Source: JACQID01 sp035290885
GTDB taxonomy: Archaea; Aenigmatarchaeota; Aenigmatarchaeia; GW2011-AR5
NCBI GenBank assembly: GCA_035290885.1
Contig: DATDTL010000063.1
Coordinates: forward strand, 1 to 23,293
Direction: 5' to 3'
Length of the DNA: 23,293 nt
The notes under the pieces are model-generated. The model worked only from the letters and a program-made list of their open reading frames with translations. It was not told where the DNA came from and did no database searches. Every line of letters begins with the position of its first letter. Within the stretch, counting starts at the first letter, position 1. A program made the position numbers and the translations under genes. Of this stretch, positions 13,547 through 20,846 are shown in pieces.

Positions 13547-13937
13547 GCGAGTGGTCATAGATACATACGCATGGATAGAGTACTTCAGGGGAAGCGCTTC
13601 TGGCGCCAAGGCAAGAAGGATAATAGACGGCGAATACGAACTTCTGACGCCTGCTGTAGTGATAGCCGAACTGAGCGATAAGTATAGAAAGGAAGGAATG
13701 ATTGATTGGGACGCTAGGAGGCGGTTTGTTTTGCTGAAAAGCGCAATAATTTCGTTGGATGAAACCGTCGCTGACAACGCTGGAGAACTGAAGCAACAAT
13801 TGCGAAAGGAACATAAAGACGCTGGAATTGTAGACGCCATAATTCTGGCGCACTCAATTTCAACAAACGCCCGCATTCTTACAGGGGACTCTCATCTTAA
13901 GTCGCTGAAAAATTCCATTGACATAAGCTGTGAATAA
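13530..13937 (+). CDS. vapC: VapC-like PIN-domain ribonuclease toxin
   Basis: PIN-domain endoribonuclease, 135 residues from a GTG start. The four acidic residues of the active site are visible: D11 (VVIDTYAWIEYF), E47 (VIAELSDK), D102 (VDAIILAHS) and D120 (LTGDSHLK). The GTG at 13530 is preferred because GGGAAG lies 3 to 4 bases upstream and gives a normal short N-terminus; ATG at 13515 would add five residues. VapC toxins cleave tRNA or rRNA when the antitoxin is lost. It converges on pyrD 19 bases away. Confidence 0.88.
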   Translation: MPIQDERVVIDTYAWIEYFRGSASGAKARRIIDGEYELLTPAVVIAELSDKYRKEGMIDWDARRRFVLLKSAIISLDETVADNAGELKQQLRKEHKDAGIVDAIILAHSISTNARILTGDSHLKSLKNSIDISCE

Positions 13938-13956
13938 CGCTCTATGATGCTTTTCC

Positions 13957-14889
13957 CTATTCCATCTTTTTGAGCTTCCCGCGAAAATCATCTAGTCGTG
14001 GATAGTTTTTTCTTGCCATCAATGATGCCAGTTCATCTTGAACCCTGCCAAAAACCGAAGGCCCTTCCTCGATGAAAGCCGTGCCTATCTGCACGGCCGA
14101 TGCGCCAGCAAGTATGAATTCAAAAGCGTCCCTGCCGGAACTGATGCCGCCAACGCCGACAACAGGTATTTTCCCGTCCAGCAACTCATAAAACTTTCTC
14201 ACGTTGGCAAGAGCCGTATATTTTATGTATGGCCCTCCAAGGCCGCCGAATCCGCCCTTCGGCCTTATTACCGTCATCTCCCTGTCCGCATCTATGACAA
14301 GAGCGTTGCCTATGGAGTTGATAGATGATATAAACGCGGGTTTTCGTTTCTTTAATATTGCGGCCGCTTCGTCAAAGTGCACGAAGTCGAAATACGGCGG
14401 AAGCTTGACGCCCATCGGCTTCTTTGAAACCCGAAGTGCCTCTTTTAGAACTTCGTCCATCTGATTGAAGTCATATCCTATCTGCGGCTTTCCCTTGATG
14501 TTCGGGCAGGAAAGGTTCAGCTCTATTGCCGAACTTTCCGAATCGTTGAACGCCTTCAATATCTGGATATTGTCCTCAAGGCATAGCCCTGACACGCTTG
14601 CTATGACAGGCTTGCCGAAATTCTTCAGGGCGGCGGCAAACTTCACGTATTCCTTGTACCCGAGATTGGGCAGCCCCATCGAATTTATGGATCCGGCGTC
14701 CAGCGTGTAATATCTCGGCTCCTCGTTTCCCTGGCGTGGCTCCTTCGTGCATGATTTCATGGTTATTGCAGCCGAGCGCGATGCAGCTATGGTCTCAAGC
14801 TCCTTCAGCGTGACGTCCTTGGGCCCGGCTGCATTGAATACGCAGGAGCGAAGCTCCATGCCTGCGATTTTCACGGAAAGGTCAGCCAA
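13957..14889 (-). CDS. pyrD: Dihydroorotate dehydrogenase, class 1A
   Basis: Oxidises dihydroorotate to orotate with FMN. The 310-residue protein closely follows the class 1A enzyme of Lactococcus and trypanosomatids, which uses fumarate and needs no PyrK: LNLSCPNIKGKPQIGYDF with catalytic C128, GVKLPPYFDFVHFD, SINSIGNALVID, the GGFGGLGGPYIK FMN phosphate region, and GGISSGRDAFEFILAGAS. No membrane anchor, so cytosolic. It is the last gene of pyrF-pyrE-pyrD and overlaps pyrE by 8 bases. Class 1A is unusual in archaea and suggests transfer; it fits an organism that oxidises dihydroorotate without a respiratory quinone. Confidence 0.93.
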   Translation of the reverse strand: MADLSVKIAGMELRSCVFNAAGPKDVTLKELETIAASRSAAITMKSCTKEPRQGNEEPRYYTLDAGSINSMGLPNLGYKEYVKFAAALKNFGKPVIASVSGLCLEDNIQILKAFNDSESSAIELNLSCPNIKGKPQIGYDFNQMDEVLKEALRVSKKPMGVKLPPYFDFVHFDEAAAILKKRKPAFISSINSIGNALVIDADREMTVIRPKGGFGGLGGPYIKYTALANVRKFYELLDGKIPVVGVGGISSGRDAFEFILAGASAVQIGTAFIEEGPSVFGRVQDELASLMARKNYPRLDDFRGKLKKME

Positions 14890-15589
14890 GCTTTATCGCC
14901 CCGTATCTCCTGTAATATTCGATCCAGTTTGTCTTGTCCTGAAGGTTTAGGCCCTCGCCCATGATGCCAAAAATGTCCTTCATCGTAAGTATCGGAAAGA
15001 CCTTTATGCCCGCATCTTCCATCTGCTGCGTTGCGCTCTTTTCTTCCACGCGCTCCGCATCGCCGAGCTTCTCCTGCCTGTCAACCGCCAGCACAATGCC
15101 GACGATCTTGTGGTCGCCGAGCATTGCCAGCTTTTTCATCGCGTCTGCCTTTGTCCCGCCGGTGGTTATGACATCATCAACCATCAATACCTTCGCTCCC
15201 GCCGTGAAATGGCCGGCGCCGACTATCACATCGTCCATGGCTTTGTCGCCATAGCCTTTGCTCTCCTTCCTGTCATAAAGATAACGCTTGTTTATCCCAT
15301 GCAGTTCATAGAGCCCCTCGCATGCAAGGCATGCGATGCTTATTCCGGCGTACGCAGGCCCGAATATGAAATCGAAATCTTCTATCCTGCATTCGTCAAG
15401 AAGCCGTTTGATATGGCCGGCATAAGCTTTTTTCAAACCTTCAAGCGACTCGCCGTCAGTCATGCCGCGCAGGTTTATCATGTTTGGCGAACGCCTCCCG
15501 CTCTTGAAAACAAAGAACTCTTTCTCGTGCTGCGCCATGCGCACCGCGCCCTTCTGCAGAAGCAATTGCAGGAAATCCTTCTTGTCCAT
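14882..15589 (-). CDS. pyrE: Orotate phosphoribosyltransferase
   Basis: Joins orotate to PRPP giving OMP. 235 residues, with the PRPP-binding motif VLMVDDVITTGGT and the FIFGPAYAGISIA region that resembles the longer Escherichia coli-type enzyme (FGPAYKGIP). In that motif the conserved PRPP-contacting lysine is replaced by alanine. The flexible-loop part RKESKGYGD matches the E. coli RKEAKDHGE stretch and keeps its lysine. The start is one base after the pyrF stop, and the end overlaps pyrD, so the three form one operon. Confidence 0.93.
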   Translation of the reverse strand: MDKKDFLQLLLQKGAVRMAQHEKEFFVFKSGRRSPNMINLRGMTDGESLEGLKKAYAGHIKRLLDECRIEDFDFIFGPAYAGISIACLACEGLYELHGINKRYLYDRKESKGYGDKAMDDVIVGAGHFTAGAKVLMVDDVITTGGTKADAMKKLAMLGDHKIVGIVLAVDRQEKLGDAERVEEKSATQQMEDAGIKVFPILTMKDIFGIMGEGLNLQDKTNWIEYYRRYGAIKLG

Positions 15590-15590
15590 G

Positions 15591-16271
15591 TCAGAACCTC
15601 TTTGATATGCTCGCGAACGCCTTCGCGCTTTCTGCCGGCTTTGCCGAATCGCATATCGCCGACCCTATTATGGCGTAGGACGGGCCGTCTATGCTCTCAA
15701 ACGCCTTGGCAAGATCCCCGCCCTGAGTTCCTATTCCAGGAAAGCAGAACTTCTTCCCGGGAAACGAACCGCTTATCTCCTTCATCCTTTCCGGCTTGGT
15801 GCCGGGAACCACAAAAAACTCCACGCCCATAAGCGATGCAGCCGAATATATCTTTTCCGGAGCAGCGTCATTGATGTAATCAAAAAAATCAGGATGCGTC
15901 ATCTCCCCGCCGACCATAGGCGCGATGCCGTTCTTTTGAAGCGCGGCTATCCAGATTTTTTCCGTTTCCGCTCCGGTAAAGGGAAACAATATAGCCGAGT
16001 CAACGCCTGCATCTTTCATCGCCTCCGCGAACTTTGCCCCCATTGCAGGTATGTCATTGCCTGCTTTTTGATGGTCGTATATTACCGGCATGCCGCATTC
16101 TTCCTTCACGATTTCCGTTGCATTGCCAAGACCAATCCCGAGCGCGATGGAAAACCCGATCTTATAGCCCACGATGCCGTCAATGCCGCACGTGGCCGAA
16201 ATTATTTGTTTCAGCCGCTCCTTGGAAGAACTGTCGCAAGAAACTATTATTCCGTGGTCCCTGTCAAACAT
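15591..16271 (-). CDS. pyrF: Orotidine 5'-phosphate decarboxylase, variant active site
   Basis: Last step to UMP. The 226-residue protein sits upstream of pyrE and pyrD and has the beta-barrel layout of the OMP decarboxylase suprafamily (VSCD near the start, GYKIGF, PVIYDHQKAGNDIP, GGEMTHPDFF, FFVVPGTKPE, PGIGTQGGD with the phosphate loop, AIIGSAI). The signature loop usually reads DxKxxDI; here it is D-x2-K-x3-D-I-P, one residue longer on each side of the lysine. This may mark a divergent clade rather than loss of activity, since operon context and all other parts fit. It heads the operon with its own TATA-like box. Confidence 0.88.
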   Translation of the reverse strand: MFDRDHGIIVSCDSSSKERLKQIISATCGIDGIVGYKIGFSIALGIGLGNATEIVKEECGMPVIYDHQKAGNDIPAMGAKFAEAMKDAGVDSAILFPFTGAETEKIWIAALQKNGIAPMVGGEMTHPDFFDYINDAAPEKIYSAASLMGVEFFVVPGTKPERMKEISGSFPGKKFCFPGIGTQGGDLAKAFESIDGPSYAIIGSAICDSAKPAESAKAFASISKRF

Positions 16272-16344
16272 AATCTTACATCATGAAGAATTTTTTTAAA
16301 GCCGACAAGCCGCATTTTTTAAGCTTTGCACATTAACTAACTTC
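16272..16344. promoter_or_regulatory. Divergent promoter, pyrFED operon / map
   Basis: On the minus strand GGCTTTAAAAAAATT (about 16288-16303) lies 20 to 32 bases before pyrF. On the plus strand CATTTTTTAAGC (16313-16324) lies 20 to 32 bases before the aminopeptidase ATG. Both fit TATA-like boxes of nearly leaderless genes. No clear operator palindrome. Confidence 0.5.
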
Positions 16345-17223
16345 ATGGACTCCGAAGTCAGAGAGAAATACATCAAAGCCGGAAACATAGCTTCCCGTGT
16401 CCGCGACGCGGCGGCAAAGAAGGCAACGCCCGGAGTGAAGCTTCTCGACCTTGCGGAGTTCATTGAAGGCGAAACCCGGAAGCTCGGCGGCGAGCCTGCG
16501 TTCCCGGCAAATCTTTCCCTGAATGAGATAGCCGCGCATTATACTCCTTACAAGAACGACCCTACCCTGATACCGGAAAATTCCATGCTCAAGATAGACA
16601 TAGGCGTCCACGTGGACGGCTACGTTGCAGACACCGCAAGGACCGTGGCGTTTTCTGCCGAACTGCAAAAACTTTCCGATGCATCGCGCCTTGCCCTCGA
16701 AGAAGCGATAAAAATCGTGAGGCCGGGGGTGAAGGTCGCGGACATATCAAAAAAGATAGAGGAAACCATAAAATCTTGCGGCTTCAAGCCGGTATCCAAC
16801 CTTACCGGGCATGGCCTTGACAGGTATTTCCTGCACGCCCCGCCCCAGATACCTAACGTTTCCGTGACCGGAGACGTCCGCCTTAAGGACGGTCAGGCTA
16901 TTGCAATAGAGCCCTTTGCCACTGACGGCCGCGGCTTCGTCAGGGAGTCGTCGCCTGTGCTGATATATATGCTTACGGGCAAGAAGCCGATCCGCAACAT
17001 GGATTCGCGCAGGAGCATGGAGTTTGCTGAAGCTTTCAACGGCCTGCCGTTCGCGGAACGATGGCTGCCGTTTGATTCAGTCTTCAAGTCAAGGCTTTCG
17101 CTGCGGGAGCTCAAAGAAAAAGGCATATTATACGAATATCCGCCGCTCAAGGAAAGCGGCATGGTCAGCCAGCACGAGCATACCCTGATAGTCGGGGACG
17201 AGCCTCTTGTGACGACGCTCTGA
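16345..17223 (+). CDS. map: Methionine aminopeptidase, type II
   Basis: Removes the initiator methionine from new proteins. 292 residues, normal for archaeal MetAP2. Metal ligands are all visible: D85 (LKIDIG), D96 (VADTA), H156 (GHGL), E189 (IEPF) and E278 (QHEHT), plus the substrate-contacting H65 (AHYTP). The insertion of about 60 residues between H156 and E278 strands is the type II helical subdomain. Transcribed away from pyrF from an adjacent TATA-like box; the glutaminase-like gene follows 52 bases downstream. Confidence 0.95.
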   Translation: MDSEVREKYIKAGNIASRVRDAAAKKATPGVKLLDLAEFIEGETRKLGGEPAFPANLSLNEIAAHYTPYKNDPTLIPENSMLKIDIGVHVDGYVADTARTVAFSAELQKLSDASRLALEEAIKIVRPGVKVADISKKIEETIKSCGFKPVSNLTGHGLDRYFLHAPPQIPNVSVTGDVRLKDGQAIAIEPFATDGRGFVRESSPVLIYMLTGKKPIRNMDSRRSMEFAEAFNGLPFAERWLPFDSVFKSRLSLRELKEKGILYEYPPLKESGMVSQHEHTLIVGDEPLVTTL

Positions 17224-17275
17224 ATAAAATTTAATATATATAAAAAGCTTGTTCATGAAATAAAACCGTGGGAAT

Positions 17276-17809
17276 ATGATAGTCATAGTTGATAACGGAG
17301 CGGGCACGCAGGAAATTTCGCGCTTTCTAAAATCAAAGAATGCCATTATGAAACCCAATGATGCACTCAAAGCCAAGGCCGGCGGCTATATACTATCCGA
17401 TGGCGATCCCAAAAACATGGAAGCGAACCTTGACATACTTGACAAGTCCGAAGTTCCGGTGCTCGGCATCGGCGCGGGCGGACTGTTCATCGGTGCCGCG
17501 TACGAGGCGGAAGTAACGCCCATGAAGTTTGCCAAGACCGAAACCCTCTCGGTAAAGAAGCCGTGCCCATTGACGCTGGACATGAAAAAGAATTTCATGG
17601 TCGCCAAGTCTTGCAGCTTTGGGTTTTTGTCAGTCCCTGAAAATTTTAACATCATAGCGTCGTCAAAAGCGTATGAATATGAAATCCTCCAAGAAGCCGA
17701 GAACCCGTTCTTCATACTATCCTTCAATCCAGAGCTTGGCATGGAAGGCCGCCAGATTCTTGCAAACTTCGAGAAGTTTGTTGAAGTCTGGAAGGAGTAT
17801 CATAAGTAA
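17276..17809 (+). CDS. Glutaminase-like (GMP synthase subunit A-type) protein lacking the catalytic triad
   Basis: 177 residues with the class I glutamine amidotransferase fold: MIVIVDNG at the start as in archaeal GMP synthase glutaminase subunits, a GGYILSDGDP strand-turn, PVLGIGAGGLF (61-71) aligned to the nucleophile elbow PxLGICLGHQ, and FILSFNPEL (146-154) aligned to VQFHPE. The nucleophile Cys is Gly (G66), the catalytic His is Asn (N151); only the Glu (E153) remains. It cannot hydrolyse glutamine by the usual mechanism, so a regulatory, ligand-binding or scaffolding role is more likely. A TATA-like tract (TATATATAAAAAG, about 17235-17247) lies upstream and GGGAAT just before the ATG. 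No GMP synthetase partner is in the window. Confidence 0.8.
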   Translation: MIVIVDNGAGTQEISRFLKSKNAIMKPNDALKAKAGGYILSDGDPKNMEANLDILDKSEVPVLGIGAGGLFIGAAYEAEVTPMKFAKTETLSVKKPCPLTLDMKKNFMVAKSCSFGFLSVPENFNIIASSKAYEYEILQEAENPFFILSFNPELGMEGRQILANFEKFVEVWKEYHK

Positions 17810-17810
17810 A

Positions 17811-18021
17811 TAATCCCGTGTCACTGAAGTGGCGGGCGTTCCGAAAACAGAAGGAAATACTGAAAAGCTTTCTATTTTGGCTGGCAGAATCCTTTGGGTT
17901 TCCTTCTCGTCGTAAACGCGTGGGGATGATTCAAATGAGTATATCATTGCCACGCTGAATCTTCGTGTTTTCGCGACGGCGGTTTCGCCGGCTTAAGCGG
18001 GTGGCTTTCGATGCGCGGGTT
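17811..18021. mobile_element. Element B: second palindrome-ended element, degraded
   Basis: Starts right after GTAAA, which includes the stop codon of the glutaminase-like gene. The left end shares CACTGAAGTGGCGGGCGTT exactly with element A, but its 5' stem arm is mutated and pairs only partly. The right end reads GCGGGTGGCTTTCGATGCGC then GGGTT before AAAAAGC, nearly the same as element A. The internal sequence of about 150 bases shows no clear similarity to element A and has no convincing ORF. This looks like an older relative of the same family. Right boundary uncertain by a few bases. Confidence 0.55.
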
Positions 18022-18108
18022 AAAAAGCTGGAATTTCAGGCTCGTTCTTTCTGAATTTTTTCACCGTTGTCTTCGGGCATGGCTTGATTTGGATGGTGTT
18101 TAGGGGAA
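18022..18108. other. Short stretch between element B and cdc48
   Basis: About 87 bases between the end of element B and the convergent cdc48 stop. It contains a T-rich tract (TGAATTTTTTCACC) on the plus strand and no gene I can support. Nothing further seen. Confidence 0.3.
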
Positions 18109-20373
18109 TCATCCCGTATAAATTACGTCCTCTTCCATCTTCTGCTGCTTCCTCTTCTTCAGGGTGCTCTCGTAATATTTGTTCATGTCCTCGCTGACAG
18201 AAGGCCTCATCTCCTTGAACACGGCTTCAAAGTCTTTCTTTGAGACTTCCTTGGAATTTATGTCCTTGCGCATGGCGTTCATCGCAGCTTCCCTTACATA
18301 GGCCTCCAGATCCGCGCCCGAGAACCCTTCTGTCTCTTTCGCGAGCTTCTCAAGGCTCACATCCTTGGAGAGCGGCATATTCCCGGTGTGGACTTTCAGC
18401 ACCTGAAGCCTTGCCTTCTCCTCAGGCGTCGGCACGAGTATCTGCCTGTCAAATCGTCCCGGCCTCAGCAGCGCCGGATCCACTATGTCCGGCCTGTTCG
18501 TGGCCGCGAGCACGACCACGTCGTGCAGGTCCTCAAGGCCTGATATCTCCGTGAGCAACTGCGACACCACGCGCTCGGTGACCTGCGAGTCCCCACCCGA
18601 GCCGCGCCTCGGCACAAGGGCGTCTATCTCGTCAAAGAATATCACGCTCGGCGAAACCTGCTTTGCACGGCGGAACACGTCGCGTATGTGCCTCTCAGAT
18701 TCCCCGACAAACATGGAAAGCAGCTCCGGGCCTTTTATGGAAATAAAGTTCGCCCCGCTCTCCGTGGCCACGGCCTTGGCAAGCAGCGTCTTGCCGCAGC
18801 CCGGCGGACCGTAAAGCAGTATGCCGGCAGGCGGCTTTATCCCGAGCCTCTTGAACGAATCCGCGTATTTCAGCGGCCATTCCACAACTTCCATGAGCGA
18901 CTGCTTCACCTGATCAAGTCCTCCTATGTCCGTCCACTTCACGTTCGGCGCCTCTATGAGCACCTCGCGCATCGCGGACGGCCCGACCATCTTCAGGGCG
19001 TAATTGAAATCCTCGTCCGTCACTGTAAGCTTCTTTATTATCTCGGGGTCTATGGGCTTGTCTTCCTTTATTGATGTGATGTCCGGCAGCACGCGCCTCA
19101 GGGCATGCATTGCAGCCTCCTTGCAGAGCGCCTGTATGTCCGCGCCTACGTAGCCGTGGGTTATCCCGGCTATGTTTTCCACGTTCACGTCTTTTGAAAG
19201 CGGCATGCCCCTTGTATGTATCTGCAAGATTTCCCTTCTTCCTTCCTTGTTCGGAATGCCTATCTCTATTTCCCTGTCAAACCGTCCCGGCCTTCGCAGG
19301 GCCGGATCCAGCGCGTTCGGTATGTTCGTTGCGCCTATGACGATTATCTTGCCCCGTGATTTCAGCCCGTCCATCAGCGTAAGCATCTGGGAAACCACGC
19401 GCTTCTCAACTTCCCCGCGCACTTCCTCGCGCTTCGGCGCTATGGCATCTATTTCGTCAATAAAGATTATGCTCGGCGCATTCTTCTCGGCCTGCTCGAA
19501 AACTTTGCGTATGTTCTCTTCCGATTCGCCGTAGAACTTGCTCATTACCTCAGGTCCGTTTATCACGAAGAACTTTGCGCCGCTCTCGTTAGCTACTGCT
19601 TTTGCAAGCAGCGTCTTGCCGGTTCCTGGCGGACCGTGCAGCAGTATGCCCTTCGGCGGTTCTATTCCGAGACGCTCAAAGAGCTCCGGATGCTTTAGGG
19701 GAAGCTCTATCATCTCCCGCACTTTCTTCACTTCCTCGTGCAGGCCACCCATGTCCTCGTACGTGACTTCCGGTATCTTCCCCTCCTCTACCGGAGCCGT
19801 GGCCTGCGGCAGCAGTTCAACGTCCGTGGCCCTCGTTATCCTCACTATGCCTTTTGGCTCGCTACTAATGACCACAAACTTCTCGTCACCGAACGGAGTG
19901 AACATGAAATCCCCGAAATCCATGCCGAAGAACTGCTCAAACAGGGAGTTTTGCGACCTCCTGTCCTGCACGACCGGGTTCGGTATTATGATGTCGCCGG
20001 TAAGCACGGGCCTCATCATCAGGTTCTGCTTGAGCAGGTTCCCGCCCATGTGAATTATGATGCCTTTCCTTGCCGGCGCTATGGTGACGCTCTTGGCCTC
20101 CTTTGCCTCGGACTTTCTGATCTTCACGGATTCGCCTATGCCCGCGGCGCAGTTCCTCCTTTCAAGGCCATCCATTCTTATTATGTCAAGCCCCACGTCC
20201 GCGGGATATGCCCGCACCGCTATGGCGCCTGTCTTTCTCTTGCCTTCAACCTCTACGACGTCGCCCTCGTTTACGCTGAGCCTCTTCATCTCCTTGGCGG
20301 AAAGCCGTATGATGCCCCGGCCAAAATCCGCCCTTTCCGTCAGCTCGCCCACGTTAAGAACAGCTTCTTCCAT
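18109..20373 (-). CDS. cdc48: Cdc48/VCP/VAT-type AAA+ ATPase
   Basis: Hexameric unfoldase that extracts and unfolds proteins, often feeding the proteasome. N-terminal double-psi barrel domain (about residues 1-185), then D1 with Walker A GPPGTGKT (247-254) and Walker B FIDEID (304-309), and D2 with Walker A GPPGCGKT (522-529) and Walker B FFDEID (579-584). Second-region-of-homology arginines are present in both (RRPGRFDR, LRPGRFDR). The N-domain has an extra phenylalanine-rich stretch of roughly 20 residues (around LFEQFFGMDFGDFMF). The C-terminus ends VIYTG, so a strict HbYX motif is not present. ATG at 20373 is preferred (GGGAGG about 10 bases upstream); ATG at 20382 is an alternative. Twelve to 21 bases after the upstream gene, so co-transcribed. 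Confidence 0.96.
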   Translation of the reverse strand: MEEAVLNVGELTERADFGRGIIRLSAKEMKRLSVNEGDVVEVEGKRKTGAIAVRAYPADVGLDIIRMDGLERRNCAAGIGESVKIRKSEAKEAKSVTIAPARKGIIIHMGGNLLKQNLMMRPVLTGDIIIPNPVVQDRRSQNSLFEQFFGMDFGDFMFTPFGDEKFVVISSEPKGIVRITRATDVELLPQATAPVEEGKIPEVTYEDMGGLHEEVKKVREMIELPLKHPELFERLGIEPPKGILLHGPPGTGKTLLAKAVANESGAKFFVINGPEVMSKFYGESEENIRKVFEQAEKNAPSIIFIDEIDAIAPKREEVRGEVEKRVVSQMLTLMDGLKSRGKIIVIGATNIPNALDPALRRPGRFDREIEIGIPNKEGRREILQIHTRGMPLSKDVNVENIAGITHGYVGADIQALCKEAAMHALRRVLPDITSIKEDKPIDPEIIKKLTVTDEDFNYALKMVGPSAMREVLIEAPNVKWTDIGGLDQVKQSLMEVVEWPLKYADSFKRLGIKPPAGILLYGPPGCGKTLLAKAVATESGANFISIKGPELLSMFVGESERHIRDVFRRAKQVSPSVIFFDEIDALVPRRGSGGDSQVTERVVSQLLTEISGLEDLHDVVVLAATNRPDIVDPALLRPGRFDRQILVPTPEEKARLQVLKVHTGNMPLSKDVSLEKLAKETEGFSGADLEAYVREAAMNAMRKDINSKEVSKKDFEAVFKEMRPSVSEDMNKYYESTLKKRKQQKMEEDVIYTG

Positions 20374-20394
20374 AATTATCATTCCCTCCCAGAT

Positions 20395-20748
20395 TTATAT
20401 AATTGACCGGATGCCATGGCCGCGCCTTCTTGCCTTCAGTACGACATCCATTATGTCGTAATCCACCTTCTCCTCCCATTCACGGAAAAACTCCTCAATT
20501 ATTCTCATGTGTTCCTTGGCTACAAGGAACACGGAATCCGCTATTTTCTCGTGCGGCACGCTGTCAAGCAGCCCCGTCCTCCGGTACTCGTAGTTCTTAC
20601 CATTCCTCGGCACTGTCTGCTTCCATCCGTGCAACTTGCGGAAGAACGCTATCCGCTCGTAGTCCGAGGAGAAGCGCTCCGGGTTCGTGTGGAAGCTTAT
20701 TATCACGCACTCGCCACTGCTCTTCCGGATTTCTATCCTCAACGCCAT
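20395..20748 (-). CDS. Unknown protein upstream of cdc48, 117 residues
   Basis: Soluble protein of mixed strand-helix content: a beta N-terminus (MALRIEIRKSSGECVIISFH), a middle with aromatic and basic residues (KLHGWKQTVPRNGKNYEYRR), a charged helix (MRIIEEFFREWEEKVDYDI) and a very basic tail (KARRRGHGIR). The basic ends hint at nucleic-acid contact. I do not recognise the family. It directly precedes cdc48 in the same orientation, so it may be an adaptor or simply a neighbour. A TATA-like tract lies about 22 to 38 bases before the start, and radB is divergent. Confidence 0.72.
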   Translation of the reverse strand: MALRIEIRKSSGECVIISFHTNPERFSSDYERIAFFRKLHGWKQTVPRNGKNYEYRRTGLLDSVPHEKIADSVFLVAKEHMRIIEEFFREWEEKVDYDIMDVVLKARRRGHGIRSII

Positions 20749-20846
20749 TTAGTGTTATATGTAATGCTAAATTATTTAAATGGTTGGGATAGCAAAGAAT
20801 GCCAATTATACGCCGCTGTTTTATCCTTTCGTCTGATAGAATTACC
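20749..20846. promoter_or_regulatory. Divergent promoter, cdc48 operon / radB
   Basis: On the minus strand ATTTAAATAATTTAG (about 20768-20782) lies 20 to 34 bases before the 117-residue gene. On the plus strand TTTTATCC (about 20819-20826) lies about 21 to 28 bases before the radB ATG. Predictions from position. Confidence 0.4.

Noticed and set aside
17717..17953. 78-codon minus-strand open frame across the end of the glutaminase-like gene and element B
   Set aside because: Spans the junction of two unrelated features, has no start signal, and its content is shadow-like.
18036..18095. 14-codon minus-strand frame starting MPEDNGEKIQKERA after cdc48
   Set aside because: Hydrophilic and codon-like but far too short, with no evidence beyond composition.
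18240..20053. Several plus-strand frames inside cdc48
   Set aside because: Antisense shadows of the AAA+ domains.
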